DNA from: Actinokineospora terrae
GTDB lineage: Bacteria; Actinomycetota; Actinomycetes; Mycobacteriales; Pseudonocardiaceae
NCBI RefSeq assembly: GCF_900111175.1
Contig: NZ_FOGI01000016.1
Coordinates: 62,001-126,000, forward strand
Length of the DNA stretch: 64,000 nt
Reading direction: 5' to 3'
In this document: positions 8,724-16,732 of the stretch, in pieces
Position numbering within the stretch: the stretch's first letter is position 1
How the letters are laid out: each line of letters opens with the position of its first letter
Notes under the pieces: generated by a model
What the model was told of the DNA's origin: nothing
Databases searched by the model: none
Seen by the model: the letters and a program-made list of their open reading frames with translations, nothing else
Program-made: the position numbers and the translations under genes

Positions 8724-11627
8724 GTGCGCCGCACATCCGTGCGCCGAGCGGGTTTCCGCGTCGGCGTGGTCGTTGCCGCGTTCGCCATGACCGGGTCGCT
8801 CGCCGTGCCCCCCGCCCTCGCGCAGGAGCCCGTCGAGCCCACCCCAGCGGCGACCGAACAGCCGTCAGAACCACCGGCCGAACCGCCGCCGACCGAACCG
8901 ACACCGGCGCAGACGCCCGCGTCGACCCCGCCTGCTGAACCGGTCCAGACCACTCCGGAACAGCCGGTCCAGACCACTGCGCCGTCCGAGCCGACCGGGG
9001 CAACGCCGACCACCACACCGACCACCGGGACCACCTCGGGCACGCCGGTCCCCACCACGCAGCCGTCCCCGACCACCCGGCAGCCCGCCACGAGCGCGAT
9101 CGGCGCGCTGCCGTCGAACGTCGCGGTCACGGTCTCCTTCGACAAGGCGAGCTACACGCCCTCGGAGACGGTCGGCATCACCATCACGCTGACCAACAAG
9201 AGCCTGATCGCCGCCAACGGCGTCCGCGTCGACCACAGCGGCAAGGTGGCGGTGATCAACGGCTGGGCCGGGTTCCAGACCGCCTGGGGGCAGAACATCC
9301 CGGCGGGCGCGACCCGCACGCTCCGGCTGACCGGGCGGATCCGCGACGTGGAGAACGGCAAGGTCGACCTCAAGGTCACCGCGATCGCCCCCGAGGGCGA
9401 CACCGACACCACGGACAACACCGCCGAGGCCACCGCGGCCGTCCCGGTGACCCCGACCGCCAAGTTCGGCGGGACGGCCTTCGAGGACCGCAACCTCAAC
9501 GGCAGGCCGGACGCGGGCGAGCAGGCCCCCGGCGTGAAGATCACCGCCAAGCGCGCCGGTGGGTCCACTGTGGAGCGCACGGCTGGCGCGGACGGCCGGT
9601 TCGACTTCGGCGACCTGCCCTCGGGCAGCTACTCCGTCACCTACACGCCCAACCACGAGCAGTTCCGGGTCCAGGGCGTGACCGGCGCGGCCACCGAGGT
9701 CCTGTACCTGTCCGGCACCGACTTCGCCGACATCGCGGTGCGGACCTGGCTGGACATGTTCGCCACCGTGCACGCCTCGCTGCGCTTCGACAAGCCGAGC
9801 TACCGCCCCGGTGACCAGGTCAAGGCGACGGTGGTGCTCTACAACCGCTACCCCAACGACCTGACCGGCGTGACGCTCAAGTGCCACCCGCAGGGTCTGG
9901 GCACCGGCCCGGCGTGGGGCGACCTCGTCGACGGCGGACCGGGGGTGACGCTGCCCGGCCTGCGCTCGGTCACGTACACGATCACCGATGTCGTCCCGGC
10001 CGACGCGGCCGACCTCGGCTACGTCGTCGCCGACTGCACGCTCAACTCCGCGCAGCTCTCCGGCCTCGCCGAGCTCACCGCCGAGGCGCGGGTGGACGGC
10101 GTGCTGGGCACCGGGGCGGGCAGGCTCCAGATCAACGGCAAGTACGGCCCGCAGCCGGTGCAGTTCGGGGTCGTCAAGCTGCGCGACCGGGTCACCGGCG
10201 CGATCGTGGCGACCACGACCTCCGACATCGACGGCAAGATCGACTTCAGCGGGCTGCCGGTCGGCACCTACGCGCTGCTGCTCGACGGCCCCTACCGGGT
10301 GGCGGGACCGCTGACGGCGCCGTTCGGCTTCCCGATCACCGCGACCCCGGCCGGTCGGGTGTTCATCCCGGTCATCATCGACTACGGGGTCTACCCGGAC
10401 CTGCGGGTCTCCGCGCACCTGGACAAGGCGGAGTACGTGACGAGCGACGTGGTCAAGGCCACCGTCACCATTAGCAACATCGGCGACGGCCCCGCGACCG
10501 GGGTCAACCTCAAGCAGGTCGAGTTCGGCGGCATGCAGCTGCGCGTGTTCGACAACGGCGGCCTGCCGTTGACGAAGTCCCCTCTGCAGCAGCTCACCAT
10601 CGCTCCCGGTGAGACCAAGGAGTTCGTGCTGTCTGGGGTGACCTCGTCCGGTGGCGGCACGGTGCTGTTCGGCGGCACCGTGGGCGTGGACGGCCTGGAA
10701 CTGGACGCCGGCAACAACTCCTTCCAGATCGGCGCCACCTCCGTCGCCGTCACCGGCGACTACACCGGCGTCGTGTTCGTCGACCGCGACGGTGACGGCG
10801 TGTTCGACGAGGGCGAGGGCATGCCCGGGGTGATGCTGACCGCGTCGTCCTTCGGCGGCGGCTGGGTCATGGACCGGCAGACCGACGCGGACGGGCGCTT
10901 CGCCTTCCTCGGCGTCCCCGGAACCGTCTACTCCGTGCACTACGGCTTCGACGACGCGGACTACCTCATCCCCGGTGAGTCGGGCGAGGGCCGCGACCTC
11001 ATCTCGGTGACCAGCGCCGGGCACACCTCCTCGGTCCGGGCGCACCTGGCGCTCGACCGGCTGCTCGACGCGTCGGTGTCCTTCGACCGCGACCGCTACC
11101 ACCCCGGCGACACCGCCACCTTCGCGTTCACCTTCAGCAACAAGGGCACCAAGCGGCTCACCGGTGTCGGCGTGCGCGGCATGCACGCCGAGGGCGACTT
11201 CCAGGCCCAGCCGTCCTGGGACCCGATCGGTCCCGGCAGGCCCGGCCTCACCCTGGAGCCCGGTCAGAGCAAGACGGTGACCGTGACCGGCCAGATCCCC
11301 TCGGGCGCCAAGGTCCGGGCCATGATCGGCGTCGCCGTGGTGGCCGACGGCTCGTCGCCGAGCCACGGTAGCGTCTTCATCACCGACACCGCCGAGGTGG
11401 TCCCGGTCCCCGGGCAGCCGATCACCGCGGAGAACACCGGCCCGACCGGCACCAAGCAGCCGGTCGCGCAGGGCGGCCTGATCCCGCGCGGTACCAGCGG
11501 TTCGAGCACCAGCGGTGGTCTCGCCCACACCGGTGCCGGCGTCGTCGGCCTCGGCTGGTTCGGCTTCGTCGCGCTGATCCTGGGCGCGGGCGCGCTGATG
11601 GGCGCTCGCCGCCGCAAGACCGCCTGA
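8724..11627 (+). CDS. LAxTG wall-anchored SdrD-like multi-B-domain surface protein
   Basis: About 967 residues and intact. After an RR signal peptide ending in LAQ comes a ~90-residue Pro/Thr/Glu-rich spacer. The rest is an alternation of CARDB/DUF11-like adhesive segments (each beginning like VSFDKASYTPSETVG or LRFDKPSYRPGDQV) and SdrD/Cna-B-type domains with Ca-binding-like signatures (FEDRNLNGRPDAGEQ, VDRDGDGVFDEGEG). There are four adhesive segments and three to four B domains. The C-terminus is LAHTG, a hydrophobic helix and an ARRRK tail, a sorting signal for a class E type sortase. The start GTG 8724 is the first codon before the signal peptide; its spacing to GGGGAG is long (12), so GTG 8739 is possible. 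It is the paralogue of the broken gene at 2658. The role is probably cell-surface adhesion or scaffold. Confidence 0.88.
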   Translation: MRRTSVRRAGFRVGVVVAAFAMTGSLAVPPALAQEPVEPTPAATEQPSEPPAEPPPTEPTPAQTPASTPPAEPVQTTPEQPVQTTAPSEPTGATPTTTPTTGTTSGTPVPTTQPSPTTRQPATSAIGALPSNVAVTVSFDKASYTPSETVGITITLTNKSLIAANGVRVDHSGKVAVINGWAGFQTAWGQNIPAGATRTLRLTGRIRDVENGKVDLKVTAIAPEGDTDTTDNTAEATAAVPVTPTAKFGGTAFEDRNLNGRPDAGEQAPGVKITAKRAGGSTVERTAGADGRFDFGDLPSGSYSVTYTPNHEQFRVQGVTGAATEVLYLSGTDFADIAVRTWLDMFATVHASLRFDKPSYRPGDQVKATVVLYNRYPNDLTGVTLKCHPQGLGTGPAWGDLVDGGPGVTLPGLRSVTYTITDVVPADAADLGYVVADCTLNSAQLSGLAELTAEARVDGVLGTGAGRLQINGKYGPQPVQFGVVKLRDRVTGAIVATTTSDIDGKIDFSGLPVGTYALLLDGPYRVAGPLTAPFGFPITATPAGRVFIPVIIDYGVYPDLRVSAHLDKAEYVTSDVVKATVTISNIGDGPATGVNLKQVEFGGMQLRVFDNGGLPLTKSPLQQLTIAPGETKEFVLSGVTSSGGGTVLFGGTVGVDGLELDAGNNSFQIGATSVAVTGDYTGVVFVDRDGDGVFDEGEGMPGVMLTASSFGGGWVMDRQTDADGRFAFLGVPGTVYSVHYGFDDADYLIPGESGEGRDLISVTSAGHTSSVRAHLALDRLLDASVSFDRDRYHPGDTATFAFTFSNKGTKRLTGVGVRGMHAEGDFQAQPSWDPIGPGRPGLTLEPGQSKTVTVTGQIPSGAKVRAMIGVAVVADGSSPSHGSVFITDTAEVVPVPGQPITAENTGPTGTKQPVAQGGLIPRGTSGSSTSGGLAHTGAGVVGLGWFGFVALILGAGALMGARRRKTA

Positions 11628-11638
11628 GAATGAGCCAG

Positions 11639-11671
11639 TGGGGGGCGGTGCCGGACTGGCACCGCCCCCCA
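11639..11671 (+). terminator. Bidirectional hairpin terminator
   Basis: A perfect 14-bp stem (11639-11652 with 11658-11671) and a GGACT loop between the convergent wall-protein gene and the 51-residue membrane protein gene, followed by CCGCTTTCT. Confidence 0.8.
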
Positions 11672-11679
11672 CCGCTTTC

Positions 11680-11835
11680 TCAGCCCAGCATCACGAACAA
11701 CGACAGCGTGGCAAGGGAACCGAGCACGAACCCGGTCACCGCCAACCTGCCGAACAGCTCGGTCTTGCCGAGCAACCACAGCGCGCCGAGGCACACCACC
11801 AACGCCCCGAACGCGATCATCCCTAGGTCGGACAT
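11680..11835 (-). CDS. Small two-helix membrane protein (51 aa)
   Basis: A 51-residue protein consisting almost entirely of two transmembrane helices (residues about 5-22 and 31-50) joined by the short polar turn LGKTELFGR. Start ATG 11835 has an excellent AGGGGG ribosome-binding site seven bases upstream, and the stop TGA (11680-11682) sits next to the hairpin terminator at 11639-11671. It lies 75 bases downstream of the MFS transporter gene on the same strand and could be co-transcribed. The family is not recognised; it may be an accessory subunit or an independent small membrane protein. Confidence 0.75.
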   Translation of the reverse strand: MSDLGMIAFGALVVCLGALWLLGKTELFGRLAVTGFVLGSLATLSLFVMLG

Positions 11836-11910
11836 GGTCTTACCCCCTGGTGTGGGTCATGCGCTACTCGACGGCGGCTCCTCTTCGTGGATCCCGCACG
11901 GACACTCCTC

Positions 11911-13155
11911 TCAGGACAGTTCCTGGTCCTTGGTTTCCGGTAGCCAGAACAGGGAGACGAAGGCGAGACCGTAGGCGAGGGCGCCGAACGCCATCGCGCC
12001 GCCGATCCCGTAGCGCAGGGCGAGGAAACCGATCGCGGCCGGGAAGAACGCGCCGACCGCGCGGCCGAAGTTGTAGGTGAAGCCGGGTCCGGCGCCGCGG
12101 GCGCGGCTCGGGTAGAGCTCGGCCAGGTAGGCGCCGAAGCCGGAGAAGATGGCCGAGGAGCAGAAGCCGAGCGGGAAGCCCAGGTACATCACGTACCCGC
12201 CGACCGAGCTGGGCAGTTGGGTGTAGGCGAGCAGCAGCGCCGCGGCCAGCACCGCGAACAGGCGGAAGGTCGCCTTGCGGCCCAGCCGGTCGGCGAACTG
12301 GCCGCCGGTGAGGTAGCCGAGGAACGCGCCGGTGATCAGGAACGCCAGGTAGCCGCCGGTGCCGATCACGGTGAGGCCGCGCTCCTTGCTCAGGAACGCG
12401 GGCAGCCAGGTCGCCAGCGTGTAGTAGCCGCCCTGGCAGCCGGTGGCCAGCACCGAGGCGAACACCGTGCGCCGCAGCAGGTCCCGCCGGAAGATGGCCC
12501 TGAGCGAGCCGCGGGCCTTCTCCTTGGCGAAGACCGGCGCGTCCTCGATGCCGCGGCGCAGGTAGACGACCAGCAGCGCGGGCAGGGCGCCGGTGAAGAA
12601 CAGGACCCGCCAACCGGTCTGCGGGTCGGCCAGGCTGAACACCAGCGTCGACACCAGCGCGGCCAGGCCCCAGCCGACCGCCCACGAACTCTGCACCAGC
12701 GCCGCCGCCCGGCCCCGGTGCGCGGCGCCGACGTACTCGGCGACCAGGATCGCGCCGGTCGCCCACTCGCCGCCGAAGCCAAGGCCCTGCATGGCGCGCA
12801 GGGCCAGCAGCGCCTCGTAGTTCGGCGCGAGGCCGCACAGCGCGGTGAACACGGCGTAGGTGACGACCGTGATCATCAGCGTCCTGACCCGGCCCAGGCG
12901 GTCGGCCAGCACCCCGGCGGCGACCCCGCCGACCGCGGAGAACACCAGGGTGGTGGTCGAGAGCAGGCCGGTCTGGCCGGTGTCCAGCCCGAAGGTCGCC
13001 GCGATGGCGGTGAGCCCGAGGGGGAGCACCCAGAAGTCGTAGGAGTCGAGCCCGTACCCCAGGAACGCCCCGACCACGGCCTTCTTGCCGCGCCCGGGCA
13101 GGTCCCGCCACCAGCGCCCCCGCCTGGTGGCCGCTTGCTCCGTCGTGTGTGCCAT
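11911..13155 (-). CDS. MFS transporter, metabolite:H+ symporter type
   Basis: 414 residues with twelve predicted membrane helices. Signatures include the first-helix GYGLDSYDFW, the loop 2-3 motif GVLADRLGRVRT, the GGEWATG helix-5 region, and the repeat of the loop motif in the second half (GGQFADRLGRKAT). The order matches sugar-acid/aromatic-acid/carboxylate importers (AAHS/SHS/MHS-like subfamilies) rather than drug exporters. Start ATG 13155 has GGGG six bases upstream. It is divergent from a GntR/FCD regulator that most likely controls it through the operator-like palindromes in the shared gap. Substrate unknown; an organic acid is a reasonable guess from transporter subfamily and regulator type. 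Confidence 0.85.
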   Translation of the reverse strand: MAHTTEQAATRRGRWWRDLPGRGKKAVVGAFLGYGLDSYDFWVLPLGLTAIAATFGLDTGQTGLLSTTTLVFSAVGGVAAGVLADRLGRVRTLMITVVTYAVFTALCGLAPNYEALLALRAMQGLGFGGEWATGAILVAEYVGAAHRGRAAALVQSSWAVGWGLAALVSTLVFSLADPQTGWRVLFFTGALPALLVVYLRRGIEDAPVFAKEKARGSLRAIFRRDLLRRTVFASVLATGCQGGYYTLATWLPAFLSKERGLTVIGTGGYLAFLITGAFLGYLTGGQFADRLGRKATFRLFAVLAAALLLAYTQLPSSVGGYVMYLGFPLGFCSSAIFSGFGAYLAELYPSRARGAGPGFTYNFGRAVGAFFPAAIGFLALRYGIGGAMAFGALAYGLAFVSLFWLPETKDQELS

Positions 13156-13204
13156 CACTCACCCCACTCGGTCGCTCACCCGCTGTGCCGTCCCCAGTGT
13201 GGCG

Positions 13205-13275
13205 ATTGTTCAACAATATGACAATACTTCAATTGGACGATCCTTCGAGTGAACCGTAGGATTGTTGAACGATCC
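13205..13275. promoter_or_regulatory. Two GntR-type operator palindromes in divergent MFS/GntR gap
   Basis: ATTGTTCAACAAT (13205-13217) is a perfect palindrome. GGATTGTTGAACGATCC (13259-13275) is a near-perfect one sharing the TTGTT-(C/G)-AAC core. Both lie in the 154-bp gap between the MFS gene and the GntR/FCD gene. This A+T-rich island also holds the two divergent promoters. FCD-type GntR proteins usually bind such short palindromes, so these are the likely operators. Confidence 0.65.
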
Positions 13276-13309
13276 TCTAACCGGGGGAGCGTGGGTGTGG
13301 GAGGGTGCG

Positions 13310-13999
13310 GTGAGCGTCGAGGACGCGGTGGGCAGGCTGCGGGACCTGGCGGGACTGCGGCGGCGGGTGCACGGGACGGCGGCCGAGGTCGCCGCCGACG
13401 CGCTGCGCGAGCTGATCATGGAAGGCGGGCTGCGGCCGGGCGACCGGGTGATCGAGGAGTCGCTGCTCGGGCCGCTCGAGGTGTCCCGCAACACGCTGCG
13501 CGAGGCGTTCCGGCTGCTGGCGCACGAGAAGCTGGTCGAGCACAAGGTCAACCGGGGCGTGTTCGTCCGCACCCTCACCGCCGCCGACGTGCGCGACCTG
13601 TTCACCGTCCGGGTGCTGATCGAGCTGACCGCGCTGCGCCGCTCCCGCGAGGCCGACTGGACCGCCATGAGCCAGGCCGTCGCCAAGGGCAAGGCGTGTG
13701 CGCGGGCCCACGACTGGCTCGGCGTCGGCACCGCGAACATGCGCTTCCACAAGGCGATCGTCGCCTCGGTCGGCAGCGCGCGGCTCGACGAGCTGATGGA
13801 CCAGCTGACCGCCGAACTGCGCCTGGGCTTCCACGAGATGGGCGACCCGCGCGCGTTCCACGAGAAGTACCTCACCCGCAACGCGGGCATCGTCGACGCG
13901 GTGGCGGGCGGGGACGTGGAGGGCGCGGTCGGCCTGCTGCACGAGTACCTCGACGACGCCGAGGCGGAGATGCTCGCCGCGTTCAGCAGCGACCGCTAG
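13310..13999 (+). CDS. GntR family (FadR/FCD subfamily) transcriptional regulator
   Basis: About 229 residues. The N-terminal winged helix-turn-helix is clear (ALRELIMEGGLRPGDRVIEESL then LEVSRNTLREAFRLLAHEKLVEH, with the wing NRGVFVRTLT). The C-terminal all-helical FCD domain carries the usual Asp/His metal and ligand positions (RFHKAIVASVGS, EKYLTRNAGIVDAVAGGD). FCD regulators sense organic acids. GTG 13310 is chosen for its GGAGG five bases upstream; GTG 13295, with GGGGGAG, would add five residues. The divergent MFS transporter is the obvious target, and the downstream TSUP permease 46 bases away may be in the same transcript. Confidence 0.87.
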   Translation: MSVEDAVGRLRDLAGLRRRVHGTAAEVAADALRELIMEGGLRPGDRVIEESLLGPLEVSRNTLREAFRLLAHEKLVEHKVNRGVFVRTLTAADVRDLFTVRVLIELTALRRSREADWTAMSQAVAKGKACARAHDWLGVGTANMRFHKAIVASVGSARLDELMDQLTAELRLGFHEMGDPRAFHEKYLTRNAGIVDAVAGGDVEGAVGLLHEYLDDAEAEMLAAFSSDR

Positions 14000-14045
14000 G
14001 CCCGGCCGCTAGGGTCGACCGGGTGCGGATGATCGGACCTGTCCA

Positions 14046-14807
14046 GTGACGCTGACCGTCTGGGAGGGCGTCCTGGTCTTCGTGGCCGGGGTGCTCGCCG
14101 GGGGCATCAACTCCGTGGTCGGCTCCGGCACCCTGATCACCTTCCCGGTGCTGCTCGCCGTCGGCTACCCCCCGGTGGTCGCCAACGTCTCCAACGGCAT
14201 GGGCCTGGTGTTCGGCTCGGTGTCCGGCGCGATCGGCTACCGCGACCACCTCGTCGGCCAGCGCCCCATCCTGCTGCGGCTCGGCGCCATCGCCACCGTC
14301 GGCGGCGCCTGCGGCGCGGTGCTGCTGCTCGTCCTGCCACCGGGCGCGTTCGAGGCGATCGTCCCCGCGCTGATCGCCGTGGCGCTGGTGCTGGTCGTGC
14401 TCCAGCCGTGGCTGGCCAGGAAACTCGCCGAGCGGCAGGGCGAACGGCACCCGCACGGCGGGATCGGCCTGCTGGTCGCGACCTTCGTGGTCGGCGTCTA
14501 CGGCGGCTACTTCGGCGCCGCGCAGGGGATCCTGCTGATGGGGGTCATGGGGATCCTGCTCAGCGAGTCGCTGCAGCGGGTCAACGCGATCAAGAACGTG
14601 CTGGCCGCCGTGGTGAACCTGGCCTCGGGCGTGGTGTTCGTGTTCGTCGCCGACGTCGCGTGGTGGGCGGTCGCGCTGATCGCCGTCGGGTCGACCATCG
14701 GCGGGGTGATCGGCGCGAAGGTGGGCAAGAAGCTCTCGCCCACCGTCCTGCGCGGCGTCATCGTCGTGGTCGGGACCGCGGCGATCGTGCAGCTGCTGCT
14801 GAAGTAG
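14046..14807 (+). CDS. Sulfite exporter TauE/SafE family (TSUP) permease
   Basis: 253 residues, eight hydrophobic segments in two repeated halves, the usual size for the family. Typical features are the early GGINSVVGSGTLITFPVLLAVGY-type helix pair, and the second-half repeat VGVYGGYFGAAQGILLMG with VNAIKNVLAAVVN. TSUP proteins move sulfur-containing or organic anions across the membrane, but the substrate cannot be told here. Start GTG 14046 follows the GntR gene after 46 bases. It is convergent with pat; the two stops are only 3 bases apart, with no separate terminator seen. Confidence 0.88.
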   Translation: MTLTVWEGVLVFVAGVLAGGINSVVGSGTLITFPVLLAVGYPPVVANVSNGMGLVFGSVSGAIGYRDHLVGQRPILLRLGAIATVGGACGAVLLLVLPPGAFEAIVPALIAVALVLVVLQPWLARKLAERQGERHPHGGIGLLVATFVVGVYGGYFGAAQGILLMGVMGILLSESLQRVNAIKNVLAAVVNLASGVVFVFVADVAWWAVALIAVGSTIGGVIGAKVGKKLSPTVLRGVIVVVGTAAIVQLLLK

Positions 14808-14810
14808 CGT

Positions 14811-15878
14811 TCAGCGGTCGAACGCCTTGGCCGCCGAGAGGAACAGGTCGTTCTCCTCCGGCGTGCCGATGGTGACCCGGGCGCCGTCCCCGGCGAACGC
14901 GCGCACCACGACCTTGTGGTTGAGGCAGTGCTCGTTGAACTCGGCGGTGCGCTCGCCCAGCGGCAGCCACACGAAGTTCGCCTCCGTCTCCGGCACCTCG
15001 TAGCCCAGGTCGAGCAGCTCGGCGCGCACCCGGCCGCGCTCGGCCACGATGTCGCGGCAGCGGGCCAGCAGCTCGTCCTCGGCCGCCAGCGAGGCCAGCG
15101 CCGCCACCTGCGCGATCGCGTTCACGCCGAAGGGCACGAACACCTTGCGCACGGCGTCGGTGACCGCCTCGGGCGCGACCAGGTAGCCGACCCGCAGGCC
15201 CGCCAGCCCGTACGCCTTGGAGAAGGTCCGCAGCACCGCCACGTTGTCGCGGCCGCGCGCCCACTGCTCCTTGGCGAACACCACGCCGTCCGGGACCTCG
15301 TCGTCGGCGACGAACTCGCGGTAGGCCTCATCGATGACCACGAGCACGTCGCTGGGCACGGCGTCGACGAACCGCTCCAGGTCGGCCTTGCGCAGCGCGG
15401 TGCCGGTCGGGTTGTTCGGGGTGCAGACGTAGACCAACCGGGTGGCAGGCGTGACCGCGGCGATCATGGCGTCGATGTCGAGCGCGTGCCCCTCGGTGAG
15501 CGGGACGCGGACCTGGCTCGCGCCCACCACGTGGGTGAGGATCGGGTACGCCTCGAACGAGCGCCACGGGAACAGCACCTCGTCGCCGCCGGTGCAGGTG
15601 GCCTGGATGAGCTGCTGGCACAGCGTCACCGACCCGCAGCCCACGGTGACCTGGCCGGTCTCGACGCCCAGCTTCGCCGCGAGGGTCGCCACCAGCTCGG
15701 TCGCGCCGCTGTCGGGGTAGCGGTTGACGTTGGCCGCCGCCTCGGCGATGGCGGTCACCACGCTGGGCAGCGGGCCGAGCGAGACCTCGTTGCTGGCCAG
15801 CTTCACCGCCCCGGCGACGCTCTTGCCCGGGATGTAGCCGGGCAGCGAGTCCAGGTCAGGGCGGGTACGCACGGTCAT
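14811..15878 (-). CDS. pat: Aromatic-amino-acid / histidinol-phosphate aminotransferase (Pat family)
   Basis: A 355-residue fold-type I PLP aminotransferase. It transfers the amino group of aromatic amino acids (or histidinol phosphate) to 2-oxoglutarate in the last step of Phe/Tyr synthesis. Markers are PGKSVAGAVKLASNE near the N-terminus, NRYPDSG, GCGSVTLCQQL, the NNPTGT loop, VVIDEAYREF, and the PLP lysine in RTFSKAYGLAGLRVGY. The sequence pattern follows the actinobacterial Pat proteins (the Mycobacterium tuberculosis Rv3772 type) more closely than HisC of the his operon. Start ATG 15878 has GAGGAG five bases upstream. Divergent from the DLH-like gene. The prephenate dehydrogenase gene at 41038-42015 would act just before it in tyrosine synthesis. 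Confidence 0.9.
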   Translation of the reverse strand: MTVRTRPDLDSLPGYIPGKSVAGAVKLASNEVSLGPLPSVVTAIAEAAANVNRYPDSGATELVATLAAKLGVETGQVTVGCGSVTLCQQLIQATCTGGDEVLFPWRSFEAYPILTHVVGASQVRVPLTEGHALDIDAMIAAVTPATRLVYVCTPNNPTGTALRKADLERFVDAVPSDVLVVIDEAYREFVADDEVPDGVVFAKEQWARGRDNVAVLRTFSKAYGLAGLRVGYLVAPEAVTDAVRKVFVPFGVNAIAQVAALASLAAEDELLARCRDIVAERGRVRAELLDLGYEVPETEANFVWLPLGERTAEFNEHCLNHKVVVRAFAGDGARVTIGTPEENDLFLSAAKAFDR

Positions 15879-15941
15879 CGGGGCTCCTCGTGAGTCCACA
15901 GTGGCGACACCTCGTCGGCACCTGCCCCGCATGCTACCGAG

Positions 15942-15957
15942 CGGACACGACTGTCCG
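15942..15957. promoter_or_regulatory. Inverted repeat in pat/DLH divergent gap
   Basis: CGGACA (15942-15947) and TGTCCG (15952-15957) form a short dyad with a 4-base spacer, roughly midway in the 182-bp gap between the divergent pat and DLH-like genes. It could be an operator or a weak hairpin; no regulator is adjacent. Confidence 0.3.
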
Positions 15958-16060
15958 TTCTCCGTGCGCGGGCGACCGGGTGAAAATGGCCGTTTTCCTG
16001 CGGACGGGTGAGCGTGTGATCACGTTGACTGCTATTAACCCCGGCATGGTTGGGTATGTC

Positions 16061-16732
16061 ATGGCCCAGACCCGCACTGAGGACTTCCGGCTCGCTGACG
16101 GCCGTGCGCTGCGCCTCACCTACGCCGAACCCGACGGGGTGACCAGAGGCGGTCTCGTCGTGCTCCACGAGGCCAGGGGCATCACCGACACCACGACCGC
16201 GATGGTCGCCCGGCTCGCGGGCGAGGGCTGGCTGGTCGTCGTCCCGCACCTGTACCCGGGCGAGGCGGGCTCGGCGGAGGTCGGCCACGACGAGGCCAGG
16301 GACAAGGTCAGCGAGCTCTCCGGCGACTCGGTGCTGGCCGCGACCGACATCGGGTTCGCCTGGCTGGCCGAGCACGGCCTGGCCGCGGACCGGATCGGCG
16401 TGATCGGGTTCGAACTGGGCGGCTCGGTCGCGCTGGTGGTCGCCGCCAGCCGCGACATCGGGGCCGCCGTCACCGTCTCCGGCGGCGGGATCCTGGAGCC
16501 GCTCTCCAGCGGCCTGCCCGCGCTGGTCGAGGTCGCTGGCGAGCTGCGGGTGCCGTGGCTGGGCCTCTACCGCGACGACAGCGACCAGGCGCTCCTGCAG
16601 CAGGTGGAGAAGCTGCGCGAGGCGGCGAGCACCGCCAAGATCGCCACCGACGTGGTCCGCTACCGCCCGGAGCCCGGTGCCCCCGAGGCGTGGCAGCGCG
16701 CCCTCAACTGGTTCGACGCGCACCTGCGGTGA
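16061..16732 (+). CDS. Dienelactone hydrolase-like alpha/beta protein with altered catalytic residues
   Basis: 223 residues with the alpha/beta-hydrolase layout of dienelactone hydrolases: LVVLHEARGIT, WLVVVPHLYPG, and the elbow strand-turn-helix VIGFELGGSVAL. At the elbow, the usual nucleophilic Cys (GxCxGG) or Ser is a Glu (residue 118). Near the C-terminus the usual catalytic His region reads EPGAPEAWQRAL with no His. The fold is therefore present but the Cys-Asp-His triad is not, suggesting a non-hydrolytic or altered role. Its last bases overlap the EspG-family gene by 4 (GTGA), so the two are translated together. No strong ribosome-binding site precedes ATG 16061; ATG 16046 in the same frame is possible. 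Confidence 0.75.
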   Translation: MAQTRTEDFRLADGRALRLTYAEPDGVTRGGLVVLHEARGITDTTTAMVARLAGEGWLVVVPHLYPGEAGSAEVGHDEARDKVSELSGDSVLAATDIGFAWLAEHGLAADRIGVIGFELGGSVALVVAASRDIGAAVTVSGGGILEPLSSGLPALVEVAGELRVPWLGLYRDDSDQALLQQVEKLREAASTAKIATDVVRYRPEPGAPEAWQRALNWFDAHLR

